Shown here: positions 32,713 through 47,213 of the stretch, in pieces
Layout: the number at the start of each line of letters is the position of its first letter
Numbering within the stretch: the first letter of the stretch is position 1
Assembly: GCF_014529535.1 (NCBI RefSeq)
Contig: NW_023503293.1
Location: 7,062,844-7,126,843, forward strand
DNA from: Bradysia coprophila
Taxonomy: Eukaryota > Arthropoda > Insecta > Diptera > Sciaridae
Length of the DNA: 64,000 nucleotides
Direction of reading: 5' to 3'
The notes under the pieces: generated by a model
What the model was told of the DNA's origin: nothing
Databases searched by the model: none
The model's input: the letters and a program-made list of their open reading frames with translations, nothing else
Translations under genes and position numbers: made by a program

Positions 32713-33666
32713 GTAAGAGGAAACTAAGCATTAAACTGACTAAATGTATAATATAGACAATGGTTTTTACAACGTACATCTTTGGTAACGTATACACCGT
32801 ATCTCTGTATCATTCATTTGTATTATGGTAAACGTAACCGACGACCATTCAATTCGGCTGTACGGCTTCCTTCGAATGCATTCTAAAAATACCCTACAAA
32901 TACTCGCAACACACGACAACCCCGTCACATATAATATATTCTGTATATATGGGAGGTATAGGGAAGAAATGCTTTTGCATGTAGTCTTAAGTTTTATTTT
33001 AAACACAACACCCACCTGGGCTCTGGGTTAACTTAACGAATGTAAAAAGATAATACGAAATTTATCAATTGAGAACTGGAATTACATTGAAAGGTGGTCG
33101 TAATATCAGGCATTACTTGCTGATCGTCGAACTAACCTCATGTTGTATGCGTTGCATAGATAAGTATTCGTTACGATTAGTTTCGAGTTTTCGAATATAA
33201 AAATGTAATGACATGGTTGATAAATAATTATTTTTTTAAACATCGAAATTCATGGCATAGGGACTGTCGACTTAGTAGTAGTGCCCCGTAAAGAAAATAT
33301 GGACAGACCAGTCGGTAAATCAATAAATATTTCATAGTCAAACTTCTGATATCCCTTAAAATTCAAAACGAAATTTATTTTAAAAAGTGGAGTGTAATTG
33401 AAACATTCCGTATATAATAAGTCCAACTGTAAAACCATTCTGTTCTTTTCTTTTTTCGTAAGGGATATTTAAGTTTAAATAAATATTTGGAAATTTTAAT
33501 GTTCTTCATTTGGTTCAATAGAAGAAAGTACGATAAAAGAAACCGATTGGTTGGTCAGTTTTCTGTTTCGTTAGTGGTTGGTATTACATCAAGATAAGAC
33601 ATTTAAAGTCTTGATATACATTAATCTTTCGAGAGAATCCCAAATAAGATTCTATTTCTGTTTTTT

Positions 33667-34625
33667 NCACGAGTGTTGTATCTGTTTAACATATAATGCT
33701 GAGCCTGTATTATTTTTCGCTGGTTTGTAGAGCTGTATTTCCAGATAGAATTTTCGCCAAAATACAGAAGAAGAAAAAAAACGTCCAACAAGAGAATGAG
33801 CATAAAATAGGGGAGAGAATTTGAACAAGATACGATTTTCCTTGAATTAAATGTGTGAAAAATGAGAGTGGAGTGAATGGGTGGAATAGAAGAGGGCGAG
33901 AGAATTTTATTGTGATCTTTGATAAAGCTTCAAACACTCGTATATGATACTTTACGCGCTACAATTGACTGAATTCGGTCAACTTTTAATGTACTTTAAT
34001 TATTCGATTTTTTTCAGAAAATAAATCAATCAGAGACCTTTTTGAAATTACGAACGAGAAAAAACAACAATAGATCATCTTCAAGATACTGTACTTTCAG
34101 ACGTAACCTCAATTAAGTTTCTTTGATTGTTTCATTCATTCATTCATTTGTATGACTTTTTTTTAACGTGGATGGAATTTTAAACGTTTCATTAAAATTT
34201 GCCCCTGAATTCCTTAACAGGTATGAAAATTTCCCCAGTGATGAAAATCTTCGCATTGAAGACAAAAATGGCAAAATAACAAGAATGACAAAAAGCTTTC
34301 TATTCGGAACGAAAAATAAGACGTTATAATTTTAAATTAAATTTCATGAAAAAAACTTTCTCTTTCCAAAGGTAAAGAGAAAATAAAAATGTTTCGAAGT
34401 CTCGAAAGTAGAGAAATTTTTTTTTACTCGGGATGACAGAGATGAAAAACACTTAGAGGATAAAATTCGTGACTTGAATGAAAAGTTCTCTATCCATGCA
34501 GTGACAGATGAGAGATAAACGAACTGTCATATGGGATGACACACAAGAGGACAATTTCTTTACTTGGATGTGTGTAAATTATAAATTTTTGTATGACAAA
34601 AATAGAAGAAAAGAAAAATAAATTT
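33667..34625. other. IR1 spacer, no gene
   Basis: Unique sequence between the IR1 arms, beginning with a single N at 33667. It contains a segment at 34071-34160 (ATAGATCATCTTCAA ... TACTTTCAGACGTAAC ... 'ttcattcattcatttgtatgac') that resembles 50242-50320 and its mirror near 45975-46060. Open frames here are short. Confidence 0.7.
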
Positions 34626-37600
34626 AAGAAAAACAGAAATAGAATCTTATTTGGATTCTTCTCGAAAGATTAATGTATATATCAAGACTTTAAATGTCTT
34701 ATTTGATGTAAATCAACCACTAACGAAACAGAAAACTGCAACCAATCGGTTTCTTTTATCGTACTTTCTTCTATTGAACCAAATGAAGAACATTAAAATT
34801 TCCAAATATTTATTTAACTTAAATATCCTTACGAAAAAAGAAAGAACAGAATGGTTTTACAGTTGGACTTATTATATACGGAATGTTTCAATTACACTCC
34901 ACTTTTTAAAATAAATTTCGTTTGAATTTTAAGGGATATCAGAAGTTTGACTGAAATATTTATTGATTTACCGACTGTCTGTCCATATTTTCTTTACGGG
35001 GCACTACTATAAGTCGACAGTCCTATGCCATGAATTTCGATGTTTAAAAAAATAATTATTTATCACCATTCATTACATTTTTTATATCGAAAACTCGAAA
35101 TCTATCGTAACGATATTATCTATGCAACGCATACAACATGAGGTTAGTTCGACGTCAGCAAGTAAATGCCTGATATTACGACCACCTTTCAATGTAATTC
35201 AGTTCTCAATTGATAAATTTCGTATTATCTTTTTACATTCGTTAAGTTAACCCAGAGCCAGGTGGTTGTGTGTTTAAAATAAAACTTAAGACTACATGAA
35301 AAAGCATTTCTTCCTATACCTCCCATATATACAGAATATATTATATGTAGGGGTTGTCGTGTGTTGCGAGTATTTGTAGGGTATTTTTAGAATGCATTCG
35401 AAGGAAGCCGTACAGCCGAATTGAATGGTCGTGGTTACGTTTACCTAATACAAATGAATGATAAGAGATACGGTGTATACGTTACCAAGATGTACGTTGT
35501 AAAAACCATTGTCTATATTAACATTTAGTCAGTTTAATGCTTAGTTTCCTCTTACAAAAAAGTACTCCGTGTGAGAGACAAATTGAATTTTTTCAATTTT
35601 TCCTTTTTTTTTTGACTTCGCTCTCCCACGGCTCTCTCACGGAGTATTTTTGGTTGAGTGTAGTGGACACTTAACGCATTGATGTTCATTACAGCGTAGC
35701 GAGCATAAGTTAGGTGGAATTTATGGAAATGAAGCGACAGTAAGGAATGACATTAGCACAACGTAGCGGTAAATTTACAACAAATATTAGTTTTTCGCCG
35801 TTCACGAAATGTTGGGATTTTCTTGATTTACGCGCGTTGACGAAAAAAACGAGGATTTTCGCAATATTCGAGGCTTTTTCACCTCTTCATCAGGCTATTA
35901 ACTAAAATGAAAACATGACTGAAATGAAAATGAAATGAAAATGACTTTATTTTAGTTAATAGCATGATGAAAGTGAACAAAAGCTCGAATATTGCGAAAA
36001 TCCTCGTTTTTTTCGTTAATACAAGCGCTAGATCCAAAAATCCCAACAAGATTAGTAGATTAGTAGTGGGAAGTCGAAGGCATATAATTATATATATCAC
36101 ACAGATAGAATATGGACCCGATTAAACCTCTTAGAGATTAAAAGTGCGCAAACGAATCTTTTTCTCAATATAATGCAATCCTCAGTAATTACATCGCACT
36201 ACATTTCGAATATTATTTGGATGCTAATGGAAAATGATTCATGTATCTGATAAGATTTGAACCCTGGTACACAGCACACAGGCTGGAATATTCACATTAA
36301 AGTATTGCGTTGTTAGTCATGCATTTTTACTGTGAAATAAATAGCAATGTTTAAATACTGAAACATGATTAGAGAAGGTTATTTGACTCACGAAGAACCC
36401 ATAATCCATGTGGAAAATAAATTACCGCAATGTCATCAGGTAGTGTCTTGTCTTGGGTGTTGCGAGTAAGGACACACATGGTGTGTTTCTCATAGACTCC
36501 GGCATCGTTAAAGTGACTTTGGAATCAAGCATCGAAGTGTCTAAGTATGCAAATACTCTCTGATGAAGATTAGGTTGACAATTGATATCTCGCCTAAATG
36601 TAGGCTAGTCATATTAACACAAATCATCGTCTATCAAGTCATTTAGTGTGACATCCAAACAAATGTAACTACCCAAATTAACCTTGAGTGAGCTTTAGGA
36701 CGTTACTAATGGGATACCTGACAAGGGAATCGAACCGGATCATTTTGGTGGAAGCTTGAGCGTAGCCACTGAGCATTCGTTCCGTAATGTGAAATCCTGT
36801 TTCCCAGACAGATAACATCCACGCAATATTTCTTAAATGAAAAAAATGCGACCCATTGTATATGAAGTATGAAGTACTAGATTTATACATTTGGCTTCAC
36901 TTATGAAAATCGGGCAAATAGCTACTTTCTCAATTTATCTCGTGATAAAGACAGACAATAGTTATTTATACACGTAGTGACTATTCGCAGTGCTTTCCAA
37001 TAGCCAAATATTATATAAAATAATATTGACAGGCGCTTGCATAGTATCTTCCTTATACAAAATTATATAGCAGGCGAACTTGCCTGCCAATAGCATTTTC
37101 CCTTTTACACAGGCTATTGGCAGGCGCCTGCCGTTATGCATTTTCCTTTCACAAAGACTATTCGCAGCGAAATGACGTGCCAATAGCATTACTATTTATA
37201 TGTGTCTACTGGGACAAAAGTTGAAAAAGTTACGCCTAAGCACGAAAGTAAACAGAAAAATGTAAGCTAAAGGGGCGACGAAGCATTTACATAGACGTTT
37301 TGATTTCATATGTCGGGAACCGAAATGAGGGAGTTACATGAAATTTTTTTCGTTCAAAACAAACACAAATAATATATACCGTAAACTAGTGATTATGGAC
37401 CTTTAGTCGCTTAAGACGTATAGTATCCGACTATATTCAAAAGTTCAACTCAGAAAGACTGGTATTACTGCGAATCTCTTTCAGTCTATAAAAGTTCAAA
37501 CATTTCTGTTTTCCATTTTAAATTTTCTAATCTATACTGAATCAAGTGTGAAGATTCCAGATTCAAGTATCGTTCAACAACCGGCAATAAATTGCTCCCT

Positions 37601-38112
37601 AAATTTCGATAACAACAGATCAATGTTGAAAAAGAATTGTTGTATTACCTCTTTAGTGGACGGGGTTATTTGTAAGAAGTACTATCTATATAGTTACACA
37701 GCCTATGGGAATGCTGTGGTGAGAAAAACGAGAATGCTAGCGTCTTTGATCGCGCAGCATGTATTTATTATTGATTTTTAAATATCGGATTAACAAATAC
37801 CGTTCCCGTTTCAGCTCGTAATATTTCCATTTTCCATTTCATATTTTATTATTTTCAAATTTACAATTTTTATGACCTAAAAATATTTTTTTTTTACAAA
37901 GTCTTCATTATATGTATTACCATACATCGAGCATAAATCCCATGTCGATAGACAGTTGTTTAAAGAAAAAACAACAACACTTCGAAGAAACGAACACCAC
38001 CATCACCACCACCACCACCACTCCATGAAACATATTATTTACTTATCACCTGAGGTGGCAGAGGATTTAGAAACTAGACATTTGATACGTATTCATGTGC
38101 TTCAGCTACGGT
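34626..38112 (-). repeat. Inverted repeat IR1, right arm
   Basis: Inverted copy of 30061-33666, about 120 bases shorter than the left arm through many small deletions, and cut off by the N gap. Frames that are open in the left arm are broken here. Features of the left arm recur in mirror order. Probably a lower-quality duplicate of the same DNA rather than a separate locus. Confidence 0.93.
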
Positions 38113-38137
38113 NNNNNNNNNNNNNNNNNNNNNNNNN
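38113..38137. other. Assembly gap, 25 N
   Basis: Exactly 25 Ns, the look of a fixed placeholder. The left flank is IR1 sequence and the right flank IR2 sequence; neither arm ends before the gap, so the true distance is unknown. Confidence 0.99.
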
Positions 38138-41100
38138 AAATGTAATTGGCTGTTTCTTTGGTTTTGTACATATACTGTTATGAATTCGCTCCACGGAGCA
38201 TTACTGTGTACCGAATAATAATAACTTATTTTCGCGAATAATTTTTTTTTTAAAGTAACACAAATATGCTACATGTACTACAATATCCATTCGAATCCAT
38301 TCATACATACAGCAAAAGTATAAATTCAACAAAATCTATTTATAGAAGCAAGAGTTCCCATGGAACATGATTTCCACACACATTATGATATGTATATTGT
38401 ACGACATACATATATACTAATATCATTCACAGTATAATTTAGATGCTCTGGCACGAATCAACGATTTCCTATATTACAGAATACTTTGTTCATTCTATAT
38501 ACACCGTGATGACGTCAATGAATGATCCCGTTTTCAATGAAAATCTTTTGCAGAATTTGGCCGCTCAGCGAAAATAATAACGAAATGGTTAAAATTTGTA
38601 AAAATCACCATTTTCATTTTGATCTCAACTTTTGAAATGGGCAGCTAAAATCATTATGCTGTATTCGGGAATACGAATAAACAGCCATTCTGGTAACCAT
38701 TTACGACAAAAGAAGGGCACAGAAGTATTCTTTAAAAATTCGGCAGCTAGTGCGATAAAGCGATATTTCAAATAAGAAAGTTTTGCGCACACGATGTTTT
38801 GTTCAACTCCAATTCACCGCTGTGTGTCTCGTTTAGGTACAAAACAAAGAAATGTTAGTAGATATAATGTGATTACGAATTGTTTATGCATGTCCTTTTA
38901 GTACGAAATGTAATACATTTCGAAACATTGTGAAAATAAGATTAGATTTAAAGTGACATTTTCGACACTGTGAGAATTTGTAAACATTGAAAGAGAAATA
39001 TCCATCTCAAGGAGGATTCAAGACCACTTCAAATGTTTAACCATCTGTTATCGACAGCACATATAAGCGATGACCTACGATTAATGAGGTTTATATAGTA
39101 AATAAATTGTTAACACAATGAAGTAAAAGATGTTGTGTATACCCTAGCCAAAACAAAACAAAAAAAGTGATTAATGATTCTTTACGATACGTGGCAGTTC
39201 ACAAAAAGGTTAAGCTGACAATAGCATAAACTTGACGTTAAACTCCAGTATCAAATCTAAGAAAAAAATCGCACAAATAAAGGAACTTTTTTACTGTTCT
39301 CGCAAGGCAAATGGTACATAAGATTTTGAATTGCTTTTGTGGAGAATTCGGGAAAACGTTGCGTATTTTGAACGTCGTTTAGAAAAAAATTTGTGCTTAA
39401 AGGCTTTTTTTGCGAATGTTAAATGTTTGCAGGATTTCCCGAAGACCTACGAGCTGCTTCATATAGTCAATGAATTTTACAATGTCAACAATTCTGTTAT
39501 AGGATAGCTTAGATTGTAATTCACCCTATTGATCCTAAGCCATTGAATAACGAATTTCGGAATCAACTGAAACCTAAAAAAACCTCAAAATTTACAAAGT
39601 TTAAGAAAATTAAATGAAACCAAAACAAAAAAAAACATTGAAACGAAAAAAACCCTCTTCCTTCCCATCAAATAGAATACACGTCATTCATGCCCTACAT
39701 TCATATGATTATATATACGCATGAACCCAGCCAAAGGTGCACACCTTTACGAATATTATACACAATGATATGTGTGGCTCAGGAAAATATTCAGTTTTCC
39801 ACTGACCCAATTTCATGTAGCCGATGACGTCAAACGCCACCATCACGTATGACCGTTTTTCTTATTCTTTAAAGAAAATGTACATGAATAAAAAAAGGGA
39901 TTTTTATATAGAACATTTTTACCCGCCACCGTACAATGCTGAGATCTGTTACACTTAACTGTTAGAGAATAATTAAACAACAGCAACAACAACAAAACAT
40001 TTCCTTCTAAATTTTATTTGTTTCTTTTGTTTCGTATTATATTTCTGTGATTAACGTGTTATTTCATAATACATTTAATTACACTGTAACCGTGTCATAT
40101 CTGTAAATTGCAACAAAAGTTAAAGGAAATAAAAACAACAATGAAGGGAAGAAATTTCTTTTCCTTTGCTGCCTTTTTTTTTTATTACAACAATGTACAT
40201 TTACCTGCAAACTATATATTATGGGGAAGTGATTATGTACACACAGTATTATATTTGCACTAATGTGTTGTATAAACCGGTCTCTGTTTTGAGAAAATGT
40301 TTCCCCGTGATCGTGATTATACTGTTTTGACGTCATGTCATTCATTTGCGAGCGGCAAAGTCTAATAAATATTGAAAATTAAGTGTACTTAGAAGCAATA
40401 TTATTTAACGAATTAACTTATTTACACGTTTGTCCTTGTTGTACAAAATCATAAATTTATTGAAGCAGATTTATGTTCGCTATTTCGAGTTAGTTTTTTA
40501 ATTTCGTCAGCATTAGCATTATACAGACAGAACTGAAAATCTTAATGACATCAAAACTGCATCATAAATTACATTTGTTCGTAATAAACACCTCAAAAAC
40601 TGTTAACCACTACTGTAATACGAGTCTTCTATTGTTTTCTTTTGTTCGTTCATATGAACACAAGAAGAAACAGTGAGACCTCGTAGTTTCAGGGTGAAAT
40701 CCGTTGTAGAGAGAAGACACATTATGTACGACACAATCTCCGCCACATGTCCTATATTACATTACTATATCCGCCTCGCCTCGCGATCGTAATTTCTAAC
40801 AAGAAATTTTCATCATTTGTCACATTAATAAATCATGATGTATCAGTGGACCCTCTGAAAAACGACTGAATAAAATTGCGTCGATTCGTCCACTAAATTG
40901 TCTAACTATATTAACACCAGAAAAATAGCTGGCTAGCACAATAAATGTGGCAGGCGTTGTTTCAAAATGTAGATTACAATTAGAAAGTTATGTTCCTAAC
41001 GCTGATTTAAAGCGATTACTCAAGAGCACTAAATTCATATTTTCAAAACAATTAGCTTAAAGACGAAAAATAACGCACGATCCTGTCGATCATCGTAAAC

Positions 41101-44100
41101 ATGCAACGAAAATGAAAAATTTTAAAATACATATAGACAACCTGAAACGAACTTGAAGACATTTGCACTTCAGAGAAACCAGTCTTCAATCTCATCACAT
41201 CGATCCTCTGAAAGAATGCTTTAGCACCTACTCTCTTTGCAACAACAATCAATATTAATATTTACAATGTTTCAAGAGCCAATGATGATCATCAGTCATC
41301 AATTCACACTCTACAGTTGTCATAATTAGTCTTCGCAAACTAATTTTGTTTTTCTTTCCACAAAAAAATATCTCAGTCTGAGTTGGCGAATTGCCCTGAT
41401 TGTGATAAAATTGAATGAAAGACCACCGATGCGTTTTCCTTTTAGAATGAATTTGAATTTGAAAGTCCAATTGATTGTAAATGTGATTCAGAAAATGCTG
41501 ATACTCTGTTTATGCTAAAATAACAATGACTTCCGTTTAGAGTGTTTTTATATAACGAAGCGTACGCTAAAACAAATGAAGTAGAGATTCTTCATCAAGC
41601 AGGTGGTGATACTTTGAACAGAAAAGGTACTAGATTCAACGATTATGTCGCTTGCCTTTTCTGAAAGTATAAAGGAATCAAAACGTAATGAGGAAACTGT
41701 ATGAATGCATTATTTTTGGTTAATTAGTTGCATCTTTTCGATTGAATTTATAAAAAAATATTTTCATTTTCAAAAAAAATTTCTATTAAAATAAATTAGA
41801 GTTTATCAACCTCTTTCGTTGATCAGCATTTCGACCAATCACCACTAGTCAACTCGTAAATAGTTATTTTCTGTTTCATTTACGTCATCAGAACTAGGAG
41901 AATGGTTTCGTATGAAACCGAATTTGCGCAGAAGAAAATTTACCCATCCCTCATCGATATGATATACAGAAAAAAAACCTCAAAGCAAGAATGAATATAG
42001 AGTTTATCTTACGAAATTTCGAATAATAAATTCTCATTAAATCAAGACAATGTCGAGAATGTGGAAAAATGAAATTTTACCGGATAATGTATGAAAAAGA
42101 CAATGCAATGCGAAGTATATTGCAATTTGTCTGATTGATATTTTCTGTTCAATTAATTCTTGCTCTGACCTTCCTTTAAACGGTAAATTATTATTTTTAA
42201 ACTGCAACAAGTCTTTTTTGATAAAAATTGAAATGACTGTTATGTCATGGCGCTATTGGACTTTACGGTAGATTTGTACATTATCACACAGGGTCACTAA
42301 GTAGATTACTGTTGATTGCCATAATAGAGACAGCTGTTAATTATTTAGCACATCTTTTAGCAGTGCTGCTTCAAGTTGGTTTTTTTGTGTTTACATTCCA
42401 AACGAATCTTAATGAATATGACGTCAAGCGACATAGTAAAGTCACAGGCAGTTGTAGCTGATTTGAGAAATTTTCTAAAATTTTCCAACATTTTCCAAAT
42501 GGATCTATTTTGGAAAGTTGAGGAAAGTATGGTAAGATGTCAAAAAGTCCTTCTTTGAAATTCATTGTTCAACAATTACAGATCTGTTTAGTTCACTATA
42601 TCGTGACGATGCTTATGTCAATGAAGCAATGACTCATTTTCGGTGAGTCTTGTCTGGTGTATTATTTCTCAATCCCCGAGATACCAAATGTACTTGAAAA
42701 ATAAATTAATTACCACAGATGAAACTTTTTTTGTACGTTAGCTCGTTATAGCTGTCTACGCTTCGGCTGGTTACAACTACTATCAAATCTATTTTCTATT
42801 TATCTAACTTATGAGAATCTAAAGTTCTAAAAATTCTACTTCCAACAGACATCCTTAAAAAAACATTTGGAGGATGAGTGAAATGTGAATTCATTAATGA
42901 TATCGAATTTAGAGAGTGGTACAGTACATTTTTCCTTCTACGCTGAGTTAACTTTGCTCTTAAACACAGCTTTCTGAAAAATATGTGAAATTGACAATGA
43001 TCCGATCAGGTAACCTGGTCAGGTTAACAGCTAACGGCAAACGTTGAAAAGCTGGCATATTGTTCTATTACAGTTATCTGACACATCTTCTACATTTCGT
43101 AGGTAGAAGGAACTACCTTAGTTTTTATTAATTTTGCAAGCCTGTTCGATACAATAAATCGTACAGGTTACCTTTGTGTAACAATTATTGTCAACGATGT
43201 ACACAACAAAAAATGTCGACAAAGAAGAACACGCAACAAAACCAATTGGAAAAAGTTTAATTTGTTGAAACGTAATTATCATTTAAAAATGGCATTGAGG
43301 TACGAAAAAGCATATACAAGTAGAGGAAGAAAGAATTAATGACATACACAATATTTTCGACACATAGAGAAATAAACAAGCCGAAAAGAATATATCAATG
43401 TGATGACGTCATCAAGTGAATGACCAATCAGATTAAGATTACAAAAATATCAATACAAGTAACAGAGCGCCGCGAGTTTGATAATACACCAAGAAAATTC
43501 ATGTATCAACATTCGAGGTATTGAAAAGCTCACCAACTCTCCCACCATCCGAAAATGATATAACGGCAGAAGTGATGGTACTCGCTTCTGCGAATGTTGG
43601 GTAAAAAAAGAAGATATATACAGATAGAGCAACCCTTATACGCTTGTTTCATGATGTGATGGAATCAGTTTAGTTTTCAATCGAACAACAAATCTCTGAA
43701 TCTTGACTTATTTTACGGATGAATGATCTAAGAAATTTTGTTGTTTGGAAAATGTGCTATGTTCAGTATGATGTGGATCACGTTTAACAAATTTTAATGT
43801 TAATTTAAATAATTTTAAAATAAACGAAAGCAAGGAAAAGTGAAAAAAACAAACTTTATTTTTGGTCTTGATTCTTGTTTCGAAAATCATTTTATAAGAA
43901 TTCCATTTATTTAAATGATCAAAATAATTTTTCGAAATGAAAAGTAATTCCTATTTTACATAAAATATTTACGGACGAAATGTTATTTACACAAATTATT
44001 TAAACTTTATTGACACAAAATACCGAAAAGCTGTGAGATAGCAAGGAGGCATTGAAAAATTCAAAATTAAATTTTCGTTATTTAATTCGTTATACCACCA

Positions 44101-45489
44101 TTTCTTGATGATTTCTACAATAATCATACACAATTTGTTAATACGATCAGCAATCATCTATCGCGTACAATTTACAAGGTATTTCCGTTAATATTTAAAA
44201 TTTTAATATCCTTAATACTCAGTATATAGAAACTTTACATTCAATGTCATTTCTGAGGATGATCTACCGTCAAACAAAAAGCATTTGACTGGGGGAAAAT
44301 AGATTGTTGGTTCCATTCCTTTTAATTGTTTTTATCGATGCAAGAGATGTCAAGCAAATTTCTTATCAGACAGTACACTCTCAACGACGTCTAATATTCA
44401 TTCTTGAACAGACTCTTTTAACACTTAGTTAACATTACTACAGACAATGAAATCATCATTACAATCGTCAAATCTATTACTTCACTGTTTGTTGTGAGTT
44501 TGATAAACAATCTTTTGTCTCATAGTTTTAAAATTAGTTTTGCTTTTTCATATCAGTCGAGGGTTAGTATACACAATTAACTTCACGACATTATGGGGGA
44601 GGTGTTGGCTCAAGAAAATTGATGGTTCTAACAAATTTGTGTTAATCATGACGTTTTCGACGTGACTAAGAGGGAGAGTACATAGAACATAAAATCAATA
44701 GAATAGCGTGACATCATTGGAACCCCGATACCAAGACTAATCGCTTCATTTTGTCATCGTTGTCGTAACAGATACAATAAAAATCTTTCAAACGACAGTT
44801 TAACGTTTGTCTGAAATAGATGCGTCTTGAATCATTTATAATATTCAACGAATCATATAAATGTTCTCTCCTTTCATCATATTGAATGAACAGAAAAAAA
44901 ATATACGAAATATCATATTCTCCACATTTATAAGGTGTGTACAAATATCAACATGACCTCGTTTTTTCTTCTTTGAATGGGCACTAACCCGAATGACGTC
45001 ATTCTTGCAACTGAATTTTACACCACTAACTACTCGCGCAATGACAACATCACATTATATAGGTCTGTGTGTGTGTTCTCTCTCCACCATATAATATCCT
45101 AAAAACGATTGTTTTGTGTATGAATGTGCAAATCTATTGCTTGTATGTAGTGTTGTACGTTCACGATATTTAATAAAATGTGTAATGCCGAAGGACTATA
45201 CCAATTTATATTTTCCTCCAGTTATTTGTTCAGGAATAACGGTAAAGTAACACAATTTTCCTCATATTATTTCCGATACATATAATGATTATGCTAATAT
45301 TCTCAACAATACAACACTGTTTGCGAACAAAATTTTTTGTATATCTATAAATATCTCACATTTTAAATGCTAAAAAAGAATATGATCAGAACGTTCTGTG
45401 TTCGTCCCCTTTAGTGTATCAAACTGTGGACAATGTTTAGTTTTCATTTTAGTTTTTATTTTCTGTTTTTATTCTTTCTCGAGCCTACA

Positions 45490-45600
45490 GCCAAGGACAG
45501 TCAAAAAAATGTATTTTTATGATTTCGTGTTTATCGATTTCAGATTAAACACGTATAGAATAAAATGCACTTTTTTGACTGTCCAGCTGTACAAAAATTA
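45490..45600. mobile_element. MITE with GGACAGTCAAAAAA ends
   Basis: GGACAGTCAAAAAAATG at the left and its mirror CTTTTTTGACTGTCC at the right flank a spacer of about 65 bp. TACAGC...GCTGTA just outside suggests insertion at TA, as for Tc1/mariner-type elements. Mirrored at about 50715-50825. Confidence 0.65.
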
Positions 45601-46368
45601 TAAATTATGTCTTACGCCAACGTCCTTGTTCGATTGAAATCTTTCTTTATTTCATCATCGAATTATTATAACGGTTCGTCACTGTTTTGTTGAAATTATA
45701 ACTGGGAACACTTGCTTGTAGTAACTGTGATAAATTCGTTTTGATGACGATATTAATTGTTCTACAAAAACCATTTCCATTCATTCCCTTTCGTATTCAC
45801 CGCGGCGATGACAATCCTAAACGCTCAAATGTTTTCCAAATTATCGTGAATTTCGATTTGCAAGTTAGTTTCTTCCATGCACTGTCTCGTGCAAACAGAT
45901 CAAATTCAAATTTTATGCTGCACGATAAAATGTGATTACAATTAGATCATCTCAAGGGCGTTCGAAATGTCATCCAAGTTTAAAAAAGTCATACAAATGA
46001 ATGAGATGAACGAAATTTAAGTGAAGTTACGTCTGAAAGTACAGATTAAGATGATCTATAGTTGTTCAACTAGGGAAAAAAAATTGGCATTTGCTTTCGA
46101 GGAGCCGCTACCGAGGCCGCTACTTGAGTCATCCGAAAAGATGCAACTTAAAAAAATTTCTCCAAGTGAACCAACGTTTTCACGGCAAATGCAACAAAGG
46201 CTTGCGAAGTTTAGTGGAGGAGAAAATGACTATTTTCTTGTCTGCGTGTGAAAGTAAAAATTATAATCCTTGTCCAACGCACTTCAACATGAGTGGTACT
46301 ACACTAGTCATTTACGTCACGAGGACAAAGGTCGAAGTACTTTTCCGTGTGACGTATTGAGTTTTAAT

Positions 46369-46467
46369 GCTTGCTATGGGAACCGAAAGTGAAAAAATGT
46401 CAATTTTGAGGGGCGAAAGTTTACTTTTGCCCCTCAAATTGACATTTTTACGTTCCCATAGCAAGCA
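46369..46467. repeat. 99-bp near-perfect palindrome
   Basis: ATGCTTGCTATGGGAACCGA and following bases pair with their mirror ending GTTCCCATAGCAAGCAT. Its IR2 mirror is at about 49818-49925. Compact size and symmetry fit a small foldback MITE. Confidence 0.8.
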
Positions 46468-47213
46468 TGAAAATATAGTGAAACAAGTGAAAAAAAGCGG
46501 CACGCAATTTGCTGTTTCTATTGAACATTTTCACGAACACAGCGGGATTAGGATTGTAATAAATATACGGGTTCGTGAGCGTTGATTTAATCATTAAATT
46601 CAAAAGACACCATGCCGAAGCGATAACGAGGACTGACGCAGTCCAACCACAGAAAAAGAACGAAGAATTTTGTGTCATTTTAACTAACGGATGGGAATGT
46701 TGAAGTGTTTAATCACAAGTTCTGCCAATTCTTTGCGTTCTCTTTATACTTTATAAAGGTGCTTTAGAGAAAGTTGGTTGTCATATTCTGGTGTTTTTGT
46801 TACTTTGTGATTTTAAAAGAAATAATCTTTCTCGAAACAAAAATCTGCTGTCTGATCTCCGATTTCGTCGATATTAAATTGCTTCAATACATCAACCACG
46901 TCCTCCTTTATCTTTTCGTTGTACTTTTGTCACTGAGAAGACACCATTAGCCTTTAGACATGCAGTGACGATTACTAAAACACGTTGTTGTGTCAGTCTA
47001 TTAAATCAACTAATCGTATAGTCCAAAGAAACGATCAGCCCTGAGAGTTCTCTCTGTAAATAATTAAAAACATTTTAAGTGTGTCGAACGTTAATGTCAA
47101 ATTCCTTAAGCAAGGCTGTTTAACACTGGCTTCACAAAATTTTCTTTTCAGTGTTCGTGGATCTTTGAAATTCCTACTTTTTCCATTCTTAACAGGAAAA
47201 AATATCCCAAAAT

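Larger units (their letters stand above)
30061..33666 (+). repeat. Inverted repeat IR1, left arm
   Basis: Runs inverted against 34626-38112. The pairing was checked at both ends (30061-30072 with 38101-38112; the 'attctatttctgttttt' end with 34626-34646) and in the middle (33010-33250 with 35030-35265). Differences are almost all 1-3 nt indels. It carries a hairpin minisatellite, SINE-like segments and two MITEs; no supported gene. A single N stands at 33667, just where the symmetry ends. Confidence 0.95.
38138..47213 (-). repeat. Inverted repeat IR2, left arm
   Basis: Runs inverted against 49054-58444. Pairing was checked at the outer end (38138-38230 with 58350-58444), in the middle (41040-41440 with 55030-55440) and at the inner end ('aggaaaaaatatcccaaaa' at 47194-47212 with its mirror from 49054). 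Differences in the stretches compared are almost all 1-3 nt indels. There is no supported gene; notable items are small hairpin MITEs at 45490-45600 and 46369-46467. Confidence 0.95.

Noticed and set aside
37956..38183. Open frame with a run of histidines crossing the N gap
   Set aside because: It is a CAC trinucleotide repeat in the lower-quality IR1 arm and runs through 25 Ns; the other arm reads the run in another frame.
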